DNA from: Pardosa pseudoannulata
Taxonomy: Eukaryota; Arthropoda; Arachnida; Araneae; Lycosidae
Reading direction: 5' to 3'
Assembly: GCA_032207245.1 (NCBI GenBank)
Contig: CM063499.1
Location: 32,842,446-32,906,445 of the forward strand
DNA length: 64,000 bases
Notes under the pieces: generated by a model
The model's input: the letters and a program-made list of their open reading frames with translations, nothing else
What the model was told of the DNA's origin: nothing
Database searches by the model: none
Position numbers and translations under genes: made by a program
Shown: piece after piece, positions 10,401 to 24,700 of the stretch
Position numbering within the stretch: position 1 is the first letter of the stretch
How the letters are laid out: every line of letters starts with the position of its first letter

Positions 10401-13400
10401 AAAAGTACATGCATGTCATGCTAGAAACTATGGTAAAAACAAAATTATTAAGAAAAAACTTATAACATAAAGCAAGAAAATCGATTAAAAAAATTGGGTA
10501 TTCTGAACAGCATGAGATACGGCCATTGTTATCAAATTGGGTGCCTTGACACCCTGAGAGTCCATGAGTCTATGCCATAGATGTGTCAGAAATAATACAG
10601 AAAAATAGGCTAAAAATTGAAATATTAAAGAAAATCGATATATTAATAGTTATTGTTTGTCTTCCTTAGCCACAGTATTACTGTCAAAACATGTAAACAA
10701 CTGTCTTTGTATTATCTTCATTTTTTGCAGTTCTTAAACTGAATGCCTGTCAACATTTTAATATTTGTTATATCACTATTTTTCTTTACTTATAGAGTGC
10801 AGATTGCTCATTGCAAGTTTCTGTGGCTATAATACTTCCTTTACTCCTTAAAAGGAAGAAAAATAGTGGAAATCACTTTTAATTTGCTCTTTCTATTTAT
10901 TTTATTCATAAATTATTTTAAACTAATGATTTTTAAGCAAATATTATATAAAATATGTTCTAAAGTTTTAATACTTTATATTAGAACTAAGTAAAACATT
11001 TGTATTAAAACTAAGTAACACATCTTGAAATGAAAAAATAAAAAATAAAAAATAAATAAAGAAATAAATATATATCTAGAACAATTTATCAGAACTTTAC
11101 CTGGGAGACACTGAGTCATAACACTGAATGAAATCCAGCTTAGTACTTCATATGTATAATTAGGACATGAAACACGGTTAAAAAGCCAAGTGAATGGGTT
11201 ACCCGTCGCAACTGGAATTTTTCGTTCAGTTGAACCTAGTTAAAAAGAAATTACATAATTATCTATATCATTAATATTAAATTATCTAAGTATTTCTTAT
11301 GACAAAACATATTCTGTTACATTAAATAAAGCACTTAATTGGCTGAAGGGATAAAAATTAACATAATTTTTTTTTCAGAATCTTGCAAACTCTTAACTAT
11401 ACTAAATAAATGAAATTTTATTAAGTCAAATTCAAGATACTAGATGTCACTAAATAATTACATTTAGATTTTGTTTGAAGTACTAGGGCAACATGAGGTT
11501 TGGTTTGGTTTGGAGTGCTATGGTCTACTTTTTACAACACGAGGGCTAATGAGACCCGGATCTACAGCTTTAAGCCGATTCCGAACGGCTATAAACACCC
11601 ATGCCACTGTGGGAATTGAAACCATGAACTCCGCTACCGAAGGCCAGCACCCTAACCAATCAGCCATCATTCGGCAGGGCAACATAAGGAAAAGAATCTT
11701 CACATTAGACCAGAACCTAATCCTTAAAAATCCAAATATCCATGTAGGCAATGGGATTCAAATACTTGAAATCCGGTAACAAAAGGCAGTTTTCTACTGA
11801 CTTGATCATCATTTGATATGAACTTTAACAACATTATAACACAAAATTATATGCTTAAGAGAAGTAAGTCATACTTGGCCAACTTATGAAATTGGCATCA
11901 GTTAAACTTATTATAAAACTCTGGTTGGCTGGTTGACTTTTAGAGGCAGAATCATAAGTAATAAGAGTTTATAGTAATTTGCACTTTCCCAGGAAAATTT
12001 AATTAATAATATAATATTTATGCTTTCATTATATATAATAAAATATACTTGCTATTATGTATCCAAGGTTTGTAATACTGGTGTGGCAACAACTATTTTT
12101 CAGTAGCTGGCATGGCAACAGTTTTCGTATTGTTGTTCCAAAAAAGTACATAGCAATTGCCGCTGCTATTATGTCCGTTATGTTTCATTTAATAAAATGT
12201 ATGTTGTAACTTCAGTTGCAAGTTAATTATTCATATTAACATAGAACATAAAACTTGCATTTTAAAGTTTTATGTTCTTGTTGCAGTTTAAATTAAATTT
12301 AATTCTAAGAAGTAGAAAATTAACGTAAATTTCAAACTGAATATCTAGAAGAGAGAATGGACAATCTGAAAGAACAAAGAAAGGACCAGGAAATGTACCA
12401 TATCCTGCTATTGTTAACAGCTATGTTTTTTACAGAAGCATATGTATACTTTTATTAATTATATAAATTTCTGCCGAAATTAGTTTCAATGTTCACATAT
12501 TTTCAAAGTATAAATTCATTATTCATACTTCAAAATTTTTATCTTATTTTCACAATACTAAGCACAGCAAAAATTCTGAGTTTATCTGTTAAATTAAACC
12601 AAAAACCATACATTTTATTGATAACCTGTAACAGTTGTCAGGTGTAATATATATTATAGTTCAAGTAGTCTGGATAAAATGTTATATACAATATACAAAC
12701 ACCTAATTTTTAATTACGCAGTTTTCATAATTGTATTTGACAAATAATTTTAAGGTATTCAGATATTTCAAAAACTGAGTTCTCTTTTTAATTCAGCCAC
12801 AACTTGCAATCAAATTGCAATCTTTAAAGCTACTAGACACAAAAGTCAGTTGGATGTTCTTAATAAATACAGTATTGCTTATACAATTACTTAATTTTTT
12901 AATTCAGTTTTACCTGCAGGTCTCAGATTTCTCAAAGCAAGGTGAATGCTTAAGTTCCCAAGTTCACTTAACTGAAAATATAAAATTAACATATTCAAGC
13001 AAACAATGAATAATTAATACAATAATAACAGAAGGAAAAGAGAAACATATACTCATCATTCTATACTAATTAAAGCAGGAATGTACCAAAGATTTAGTTG
13101 TTTTTTGTTTGTTTGTTTTTTTTTTGGGGGGGGGCAATAAGCTCAAATTGAACTGATTGTATATTTAAATATTTTTTTAACTTGCATGTTTCAGTAAACA
13201 TAAAAATTTTGTAACAAAAATATTAAAATTAAATATATATAAATATTTTTAAAAATCGAAATTTTTAGTGAATGCAGTAAAAAAAAAAATTATATTTGAA
13301 ACTGTATTTGTATATCAATGTTAAAATGTAATACATTAACTGCAGGGGCTCAATCCCTTTTCCCCTACTCTGGCTAAGGTAGGTCATGGGATACTTTTAG

Positions 13401-16400
13401 AAAATTATGAATATTCCTATATAACAGAAATTAGAATTGTATTAAGTCACTGACTTTTATTAATCCAACATATGAAACATTCTCACTAATAAAAGAATTT
13501 TTAATCAGTCCAAAGTTATCAATATAATTTTTTAGCATAAATTTGTATTCATATTTATACAGTAGCAGAAAACCAAAATAACCAATAAAGCTTACAGTGA
13601 TAATTAATACTTATGAATTAACTTTGAAGGTAGATATACTATTAAAATAAAAAATTGGCAAGTGTTATGTGAGAGTATATTATACACTGTCTACCAATAA
13701 GTATTTGGACACATATGCAAATGACAATATCTGCAGTCCTGAGGTACGTCACAGCCTCCACCGGAATACATAGTGTAGGAAACAGCATCGGCATTAGTCG
13801 CATGCAAGATGCTACGTAGTTTGGAGCTCTCCGATTTCGAGAAATGACTGGGACCCTTGGTCCCCATTCATGGTAAGTTCAACGCCGATGCCTACTGCAC
13901 TATTTTGGATGACAATGTGCTTCCTATATTGTGGCAGTTTTACGGGTTGGACCCCTGTTACTTTCAGGTGGACAATGCCAGTTGTCATGTTTCTAGGTTA
14001 ACCAAGGCTTGGTATGGTGCCAATGGAGTTCATCAAATGAACTAGCCTGCCCAGAGCCCAGACCTGAACCCTATCCAGAACCTCTGGGACAAGTTGGATT
14101 GCCGAATTAAGGGGTACATTTTACCATCCAAAATCAGAGAAGGAACTTGTCTATTCCAAGCCGAGTGGAAGACAATACCACTAGCTGTAATAGAAAGACT
14201 TGTGGAAAGTATGCCCTGGAGGGTTCCCATTGTAATTGCTTCTCGTGGAGGCTCACCCAGCTATTGATTTTGAATAAATTTAGTTTTTTTTTCCTATTGC
14301 AGGTGTCCAAATACTTATTGGTAGACAGTGTATATATTCTTATGAGCCACAGTATCTCAATTGACAACACAATGCTCTTGTAACTGGAGGGTTGCAAGTT
14401 CGAAGCCTGGGCTGGCCTAAAATCTTACAAGTTTGCTAAAGGTGACTGAAGCACATAAAATATATTTGTAGTCATAATGTTCTTCAGGTATTCAATCAAT
14501 ACCTCTGGGGATGGCAGGCAAAGCCTATGGGTTTTCTGCTTGGTCCCTGCTTCTAAATTATGAGGATCCACTACAGCAAGAGTCGTACTTTCCCCCTTGC
14601 GGTGCTTGTTAAAATGAAAGATATATGGCTCAATTGTGCTTGGTTTGACCAAGTGACATAAGACAACATGTATTCTTTTAGCTATATATCATATAATATC
14701 CTTTATAGTCATTGTTTCAATTTTTTGGCTTCAATAAATGATTTTACAGATCAGAAAAAGTAAATTATATAAAGGTTTATTTTTGCTTGCAATCCCTGTG
14801 CATTTAAAAATATCTTATTTCTTAATAAATATATGCTTCTATAAGTTAAAGACTTGTTTCTCTATCTTAAACCATCAGAAGCAGAAAAATGTTCATTTAA
14901 CAGTTACAATAATAAATCAAAATTGAAAGTATTCTTGGGTGAACACTTTATTTCAAATATGCTATCAGATTATTAAGATAATAAGCCCTGTTCAAACTTT
15001 TCAGGCAGGTCATTGTGAAAAATTTATCCATAATTTTGTGCAAAATAAAAGCATTAAATGTGTTTTGGACAACACAAATCCTGTTTAGTGAATTAGTGAA
15101 AATATGTAAATTTACAAATATGAAATTAGTAATAATTTAAAATTCTATTTTTAAAATGTCTTTTTTAAAAAAATAAGCATATTTATCTTTATTTAACCCT
15201 GTAAAGGACAGTGGTTTTGCAGTGAAACCAGCTGTTAGAATTATTTTTCCTCTTCTGTTTAAAGATATATGAATGACTTTTTAGACACTTATCAAACTAT
15301 ATATAGATGTTATCTATAGATGTTAGTTGACAACTATCTATAGATGTTAGCAAATTACATAATTTATTTTTCACTTTCAAATATAAACTTTTAAACTTGT
15401 TTTGCTTGAAACAATCAGGAATTATATTTTTCGTGTTTTATAATCCCAAATAAAAGTACTTACATGAAACAACACTTATAAATGGTTTATATATTTATTT
15501 ATTGCATAATATTAATGATAATTATTCATTATTTTTACAATATAATTTAAATTTTATGGAAGTATTACTTTTAAGCCGTACAGGGAGAGGATTTTACAGT
15601 TAAACTACTGCTGACACCTACAACTCCTGATATACTTGTTTTCATTAATTTTCACATTTTTAAGGTTCATAGGTAATATTATAAACATTTTTCATTAAAT
15701 GTCCAAGAATTTCTAATTATGAACTTCAAAGGGTTAAACAAATATTGATTAATAAATAAACATTACATTTATTAAAAGGTTCCTATTATTTACTTACAGG
15801 GAATTTTTAATGATACAGGTTTGAGAAAAATCAGTTTTTCACATGCAGAATTTTGTAAAGGGTCCATTTTTAAGATAAGATATTTTGTTAAAGGTCTGTT
15901 ATGATTGTTGGGAAAAGTTTGTTAATGGACCCAAATTTCCCTTGAACAGACCTCTATGTTAAATTTAAACTATAAATATTTCAAAAACGTCAATTTGTTT
16001 CATACGTTATTTTTTATATTTACCGAGTACAAATGTTACAAAAGTTACTTACAATGAAGCAAGTGAGTGCTGAATAGATCTGAGCATTTCCAAGGGCTAA
16101 ATATTACCACAAAAGAAAAAAAAATATGCATGAACATAAACTGAGCACAATAAGTAAATAAAAATGCAAGATATAACATTTTACTCAATGTACTGTTTAT
16201 ATTTTTTAATAAACAATATATTGCTATATATTTGGCTGTATGCCTAAAAAATTGAATGTATTGACCTAAAATCTTACTACACAAATTTAAAGTATAAAAG
16301 TTTTAATAGCTGTTACAAATCAGTGTTTATTGTTATTTTCTTTCATTTAACCATTGATAATTTTATTATTACAGGGTTCCTGCTCTTTTTCCAGAACAAA

Positions 16401-16698
16401 AATTAAGGACTTTTTAATCACTTTCTAAGGGCCAAAGTAATTTTTTATAAGGACCTTCTTGAAATACACAACATAATGGCATAAACCCTATTTCCTGAGG
16501 AACATATTTTAATGATTATGAACCATTTTAATGTTTTTAAAAATGCCTAAAAATTAATATAAGATAAATATATTTCACACGACCTAATTTTGAGAAATGT
16601 ACAAATAATGTAAAGTTTTTTGAGTGATCAAACTAAAAATAAATTCTGAATAAAAACAATATTATAAACAGTTCTTCCTGAGGATTTAAAAATGACTG

Positions 16699-16744
<46 letters not shown>

Positions 16745-18722
16745 GTGATACCATGAGAAAACTAGATGGCTCTCTTAGTGCCACCTACCATAATAGGAGA
16801 GGGCAGCAATTGTACCTGCTATGGAAAAAAATGTAAAACTTAAAACCATTTCAGTGTGGCCTGCTTGATTAGTTAAAATATTAAGCAGTGTGATTATTTT
16901 GGCTACAATGTTCATTAAACTCTTAGATAAAGGATCTAAAGGGGACTTTGTACCTTTGATTTGAGGGGAAAAAACAATTCTTTAATTTCTGGCTTGAAAT
17001 ATTCTTTTAGCACATTTAGTATTGACAAAATCTTAAGTTAAAATAATTAGAAATTAGTAAAAAAACATTTTTATCATGACTGTGTCCCTTTAAATAGTTT
17101 ATTTACAACATCTTCATTATTTCATTTGTCTCAATGAGTATTAAAAATGGCTCTAAAAGAAAAGAATGCAAAATATAAACAAGAACATTTGAATAAAAAA
17201 AGGGAAGGAATCAGTGCTGAATACTTTTAAAATAAGGCTGTGTCAATACAAAATTTTTTTAATAACATTAATGTTCAATAAATATCAATAAATAATACTA
17301 AATTCCATTATTTAAGCATATAATATTTTAGAAATACTTAAAGAATAATTTTAAGTAAGTATATTGAATACATATCAAATGCTAACATATTTTGTTTTCT
17401 TTTAAATATTTATTTTAATTTGAATACTTTAAATTGATTTAACTTAGCTTATGTTTTTATATACATATCTGTGATCAAAAGGCTAAAAACTTAAAAATAA
17501 AAACAAATTATTTGATTTTTTATACATATTTAAAAATGAGTAAGAGAAATGAGTAGATTTTACATTAAATTTTTGATAGAAAAATTTTTGGAAATTAAAA
17601 CATTATTGATCAATTTTTACAAATATTCTTTTCTTAAGAACCAATCATTTAATTCAAAATTCAGTCCCTAAAATTAGTTAGAATAATGTCATTAATTTTT
17701 AAAAAATATGAAAAAATACTAAAAAGTGAATACTTTTTTTTTTTTTTTTTGTTCTTAAAATTAACATTTGAAATAATATCCTTTTAGGACAGACATCTAA
17801 ATCATTCTATAATAAAACAGCCTTAAATAATAAATGTCCAAAGGTTACAAAATTTCTTAATAAAATATTAAGCATGCAGTTTTTATATATGAATACTTTT
17901 TATTTTCTTAAGAAAAAAAATTGCCTTACATTAAGATAGCATTATTCATAAAACTATTACTGCAGGATTTCCTTTAACAGAAGTAAAATAACCAATATAC
18001 GATAGAATAGATTTTTTATAAAGAAATATCAAAAATATATACCTGGAGGAGTGTAAAGGGGATGATTTACATAATATCCAATGTAAAGCCCAAACAGCCA
18101 GTAGTAAGAACAATTCTAAAGAGATATCAAAAGATAATTTTAAAAGATAGCCACTGTTTGTAAAATTCTGTGTTTATCACAATCAGAACATTATGAAATA
18201 AATGCTTTTACCATTTTTTATAACTAAGTTCTTAATGTTTATTTAATTTTCATAAATATTTTCAGACTACATTAAATTTATTTAATAAAATAAGGAATAA
18301 AGATAAATTGCATAAAAAACAAAAAGTAGAAAATTTAATGTACTTACAAAGAAGTTTTAAACTTTAGCAGGGTTCCTACTCTTTTTCCAGAACAAAAATT
18401 AAGGACTTTCTAAGGACCAAAGTAATTTTTATAAGGACCTACTTGAAATACACGACATAACGGCATAAACCCTATCTCATGAGGAATATATTTTAATGAT
18501 TATGAACCAGACACGGCATGTTCAATAAATGCCCTACTATATTTCAGGATTATGTTTTTAAAAATGCCTAAAAATTAATATAAGATAAATTTATTTGACA
18601 AAATCTAATTTTGAAAAATGTACATCTGAAGTTTTTTGTGTGATCAAATTATAAATAAATTGGGAATAAAAACAATATTTTAAACAGTACTTCCTGGGGG
18701 TTTAAAAATGACTGATATGATA

Positions 18723-18761
<39 letters not shown>

Positions 18762-21700
18762 ATATGGGCGAGACTCATTCAAAATCACAACACAGTTTAT
18801 TTCTGGTAATAAACATGAAATCCGTACAACAGGCAAAAACCTTTACAACTTCGTGCACATAGACAGTGATCCCGCACATACACTTTTCAAGTAGGGATTC
18901 CTAAGGTAAAAGACTACGAATAATCCCTAAGCACAATTGATCACGTGATACTAAATATCCATGTTTAAAGAGAATGTGCTTACTATTGTCTAAAGTAGAG
19001 ACAGAGGCTGAATTAAGTCTATAGCGTATCTGGAGGGAAAAATCAGAATTACCGTGCAAACACCGAACTCACTTTATGAACAAAGTTAAATTAATATTAA
19101 AATACGTAAATAAGGGATTTTAATATTACATATATATATATATACATACATATTAGCTGATTATACCCGGAGTTGCCTGGGAAAGAAGACAGTTTTAGAC
19201 TTTTCTATTACATTCAATGCAAGGAAAATTAAACTTCCATAAATAGCTAAAATATCTACAAACCCCCATCCTCCATACTTCGCTTAATAAAAATCTGCAT
19301 GACTGTTAGCTATTAGGAAAGGGCAGCTAACTTTATACTTTAAACCTTTTAAGTATACGAAAGATTATATATTTGTCATATAAGAAAACTAATAGGAAAT
19401 CACATGAGACTGTGGATCTCATCGATGGGGAAATTGATCCCATTTCAATTTAAAAATTAAGGAGTTTTTAAGGATCTTTGACGAAAATTAAGTAGTTTTA
19501 AAGGCCCTTAAAAATGAAAGCTAAAATTAAGGAGTTCTTAAGGACTATTAAGGACCATAGGAACCCTGTTTAGGTAAGGTATATACAAAGAAATTACAAA
19601 CTTTATATTGTAATTCAGTTTTTTTCTCAGCATTTCAAAAACATGGGATTTGGAAATATTTCACATGTATGATGACATGCAAATTTTCCTAACATTAATA
19701 ACATTCATCTTAACATGTCAAAGGTTTGGTTTGGTTTGGAGTGCTACAGTATACTTTTTTGCAACACAAGAGCTAATGAGACTGGGACCTACAGCTTAAA
19801 GCCAATTCCGAATGACTATGAACATCCATGCCACTGTGGGATTCGAACCCACGAACTCCGGTACTGAAGGCCAGCATCCTAACCAAACGACCAACATGTC
19901 ACAGGTTCTAAGTGTAAACAATTATTTCAGCTATAGTAAAAACATTAATTTCTTTAATATAATGGAGATTCAAATATTTTTAGCAAATAAGATTGAATTT
20001 GGACATCTATAATTAAATTCATGAGATAAAAACAATATATATAGAATTCATTACAATTTATAAATAAAGAGTAGTATAGAGAAAACATTTATGTTTCAAT
20101 GCATAAATGAATTTACATAAAATTAGCCACTTCCCCCCCAACATAAATCCGGGTAAATAAAGTTCCAAAACATCTATTCCTTTCAAACTTAGATTATTAG
20201 ATTATTGCACTAACATTTTAAATAATTTTGAAAATAAAACAAGTCACTTTTACAAAATGAATAATTCATATTATTTAAATTACTATAAACTAAGGAAGTA
20301 AAAGTTCTATATAGGATAACATTTATTCTTGTATCTAACTAAAAGAAATATATTCATTGTGCTTAAAGAAAACCAAGGTACAAAAATTAAAATATAAAGC
20401 ATCTGACAAAAACAAAATATCAAATAATTCAAAGTTTGCAAACAGTTGCATTATTGTTAATAGCAAGAGAATATTTTGAAATGAAAAGATGTTCAAAATC
20501 ATTAGAATAAAATCAAAAAAGAAATATGCCAAATAAAGTAAAATAACTAAGTAAATATAGTGAAACAACTGCAAAATTTATATTATCTAAAAATAGTATT
20601 TTAAGCACTATGAGGGGAATTAAATTACTTAAAAATGTTTCAATTATCTTAGCAAATTATTAAAAATATACTAAATGTCACTTTACTATATGCTCATAAG
20701 GCTCTCTGAAGGGCCAAAAAGTTCTCTAACCCCATTAATTTGATCTGACTAAAACCTTATGGATTACCAGAATAGTCATGAAAATTTCCCAAGATTGATT
20801 CAGCCTTTTGGACTGCATAGGAAACAAACACATGGCGCACACACACATATATACATACATATTAAATATATATGTACAGCGGCAAAAATTAATTTTAAAA
20901 TTAAACTTGGATAAAATTAAGCCCTATTATTTTTAATTAGCCGGGCATATTAGGCAATGAGAAGCCTAAGGGTTATGCAGTCGTGGCTCCATACATAAAA
21001 AGAAGCAGTAAGTCCAGCGTAAAACATTTTTCTTTTTGGTTTGGAGCGCTACAGTCTACTTTTTGTAACACGAGGGCTAATGAGACCAAGACCTACTGCT
21101 TAAAGTTGATTCCAAAAGGCTACGAACATCCATACTACAGTAGGATTCGAACCCACAAACTTCGGATCCAAAGGCCAGCACCCTAAACAATTGACCATCA
21201 TTCAGAAAACTTAACTTTTATTTAAGATCTAAGAAAAGATCTTTATCAAGAGCAGAGTATGGAATAATCATGAAAACACTTTTCGATTGCAGATTTAGGC
21301 CCCACAGCAAGATGACATGGAGAATATTCCTAAGAAACTGACAACTTAGCATTCTTTAGTCAGGAGATTAGATCATTGAAAAAAGTAACCCATTTACCTG
21401 GGACAGCTGGAAAATGTGGTGAGTGGACAGAAAATCGGCATTTATTTCAGAGTTAGAATTGAGAGATGAGAAGAAAGAATTTTAAGCTATAAAACACTTC
21501 TTTAGATAAGTTATTTAATGGCTGGGAAAATAGATATGAAAGGATAAGAATGGGAAGAATAGAATATTTAAGAGATATTTTAAGTGCAACAATAATTTTG
21601 ATATATTACAGATATATAAACATTTAATACATCAAAAACTACTGTCTTTAAAGTTCAAAATTCTCCCCATCAAAGGTATAGATTTTTTAATATTAACTTT

Positions 21701-24700
21701 ACAAGTTTTTGTCTCTTCCCTGTATAAAACTTGTCTGTCAATTCATCATCATTAAGGTGAAAAGACTTAAGAGAAAATAAAGGATAAAAGATGGAAAAGG
21801 ACTAAGAATTTTGCCTAGTCTTGAGTTCTGAGTGAGAACCTTTGGCACAATGACTGCCTTTGAGTTAGATTTGAATCAGAATTGGGGTGGGGCAGCCTAA
21901 AAGGGCACCAACACTGTTGCCTAAGGCCTATTGTACTGAAAAGTACCCCATACACTGGAACAAAGAGTTCCAGCACAAGGTTAAGAATAATAACCATTAG
22001 ATCTCAGAGAGACCAATAGCTGAGATAAATCTCAGCACCAATTTAACAGGGAAGTTGATCATCTCCAACGGCTCGACTGCCTCTGAGATACATTGCCAAG
22101 CAACCCACAGCAAATGAAAATATGGGCTATTTCTCCCATGTAATCAGTGAAGAATGTTTTTACTGGTTTTATACATGCACATGCATATAAATATACATTA
22201 TATATATGTTCTTTACTTATTTTTTTTAAACTTACCTTGAAAAGATTGCGTAGGGGCATTGTAGAATGAGAAAATCTATGAACAAACAGAGTTTCCAAGA
22301 TTCGCTTTGAGTAGTGAAATATCCAGCAAATTACAGCTAAACTAGAGAAATAAAGAACATCAGAAAATCTGAAGAAATTATGAAAAAAATGTTTAAAAGT
22401 TTGTTAAGTTAAAATGTATTTATACAGCATATTTCTAATTATAAATCCTTTAATAAAACACTACATTTAATTTTAGAGAACATGTTTTAAAAGTGCATTT
22501 TATTCTACAAAGAAATTTGATTCTTATGAAAAAAATGTAGCAGAATATTGATGCCTCTCTACATACTAAATATTAAATAAAAAAGATATGTTTTACAACT
22601 TTGTAGGTGAACTTGCTTTTCCATATACACTCAAACAAAATTTGCTTTAATGCTGTTCATATTATTATGCACAAGCTGACTGTCAATTTTAAGAACATAA
22701 CGTATACTATATAGAAAAAAAAATTAAAATTAAAATTTTTCTCATTCTTTTTAATACATCTAGAAATAGCCTAATCATATTCTGTAATTTTTTTTTTCAG
22801 TATATAAAGAACACAACAGAAATAGCACTTTCCATTGGAAGTTTGGTAATGTCTGTTTATTATGAAAAATTTATAAATAAAAAAAAATGAAATTCTGATC
22901 ACCTGGTAAAATGAAAAGTTAAAAATTTGTAACTTTTGCATTACATTAACATGACTGTTGTCAGAATTTGTATGATTTTATTTTTTAGAAATATAGCTGA
23001 CATTTTAAAAAATGAAAATGTTTCTTTATTGCATTTAAATCTTGTAACCAATTTTTAAAATTTAAATTGCACCAAGTTTGTTTCATAAAGGTACAACTTT
23101 TATGCAAGTATTGTACACTGATGTAATAAATTCTGGAAATTATGAGTATAAAATTGAAAAAATTTTAATTTTTAAAAAGAATTTATATGAACTGTGTTTC
23201 GAGATTATCCTATTAATATTGCTAATGTCAAATGTAATACGAAAATTACAGTGATTTTCAACTTTTTTTTTATTTCTGCATGATAAATATTACTATTTTT
23301 TATTAAGTTTTAGATTTTCCCACATAAAGTCATCACTAAACTTTTGCTGGAAATTACAAACTAAAACATTGCTGGGAAACTAAAAAAATTTAAAAGCAAA
23401 TTCTTCCCTACAACATCACATCATTGCGAGTTAAGGATATTCATCCAATGCATTTAACTTTCAGTCACTGACATTTAATTGCGACACTACATAAAAGCTA
23501 TATGCAGATTTTCAACTACAGCATTATATTTAACACATTCGTGACCAAATCCACAGTCATAAGTGTATTTTCCAGTATGTTGATCCTGCACTAGTGTGTG
23601 ATCAACAGCGAATGTGTTAAGGTATCCGTCTACGTTTGGAGAACTTTTTTCTTTAAACGTAGAAACTAGTTCATGTTTTTACATTTTTAGAAAAAAGGTT
23701 TTTTTAAAAGGTCTAATTTTTTAATAAATTAAATTATTTCAATATTTTTTGATGCAACACATTTCTTATGCACTGGACTAGTGAATCCCCTAAAATCGTT
23801 GCTTAATTTACATTTGGTAAAAATTTTTGGTGCTTCAAAATCATACACATTGAATTTTTAACGAATTTTCATTACCTTTATATCTAACTATGAGTGTAAC
23901 ATCATTAAAAATTATCCAAATTTAAAGCTTTTAGGTCATTCATTGCTAAATACTATCAAAAGCATTCATAATAATTTTCAACAAAAATATTTTAAGAACT
24001 TTTTGAGAAATCAAATTTCAAGTTCATTTTATTGAAAATACCGTTCTGAGAAAAACGCATTTCAAATTTATGAAAGCAACTTTAACTATTAAAAAATTAA
24101 AATACATGTTTAAAATTCCCCTCACTTTCTGCTTCAAAACTTTCTAATTGCCAAGTTGCTAATTATTAAAAATACTAGAAAAATGTTTAAACTAATCTTC
24201 ATGAAAATTTAAAAATTTTTGTCGAAAAAAATGCTCTTTTTAAAAGGCTTTAAATTAACAACTTCCGGTTCCAAAGTTGTTACTTTCATTTTGTTTAAAC
24301 AGCTGTCACTATTGTTTAAACAACAGTAACTTTTCTTTAAAATGCCGTCAAGACAAAACAAGGCAATTCTAACTTATGTTTTGCATAATAGCCATGGCCT
24401 GCTACTTTTCATATCATATAATAAGCTTTATTTTTCATTCTGCTAAAATCGTATAGTTAATGCATGCTTTATTTTTTTTTTTTAGTCTTAATAAAGTTTT
24501 AGTGAAAAGGATTCAGAGTGAAATTGTTATTCTTAAACCATTTTTATGGAAAACAATTACTTCATTTATCTACTGACCACTCTACAATTGTTAGAACTTG
24601 TTTGAAAAATTATTTTCAACTATCGACCAATTTTCCTTCAACCATGTTCTTCACAAAGGAAAATAGAAAATGAGTGGATAAATACCTTTTAAAGATATTA

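Noticed and set aside
19812..20012. Short frame beginning near [16 protein letters not shown], also seen at 11471 and 58327
   Set aside because: It is the tRNA-like part of the SINE read on its complementary strand; it recurs with every SINE copy and is not a gene.
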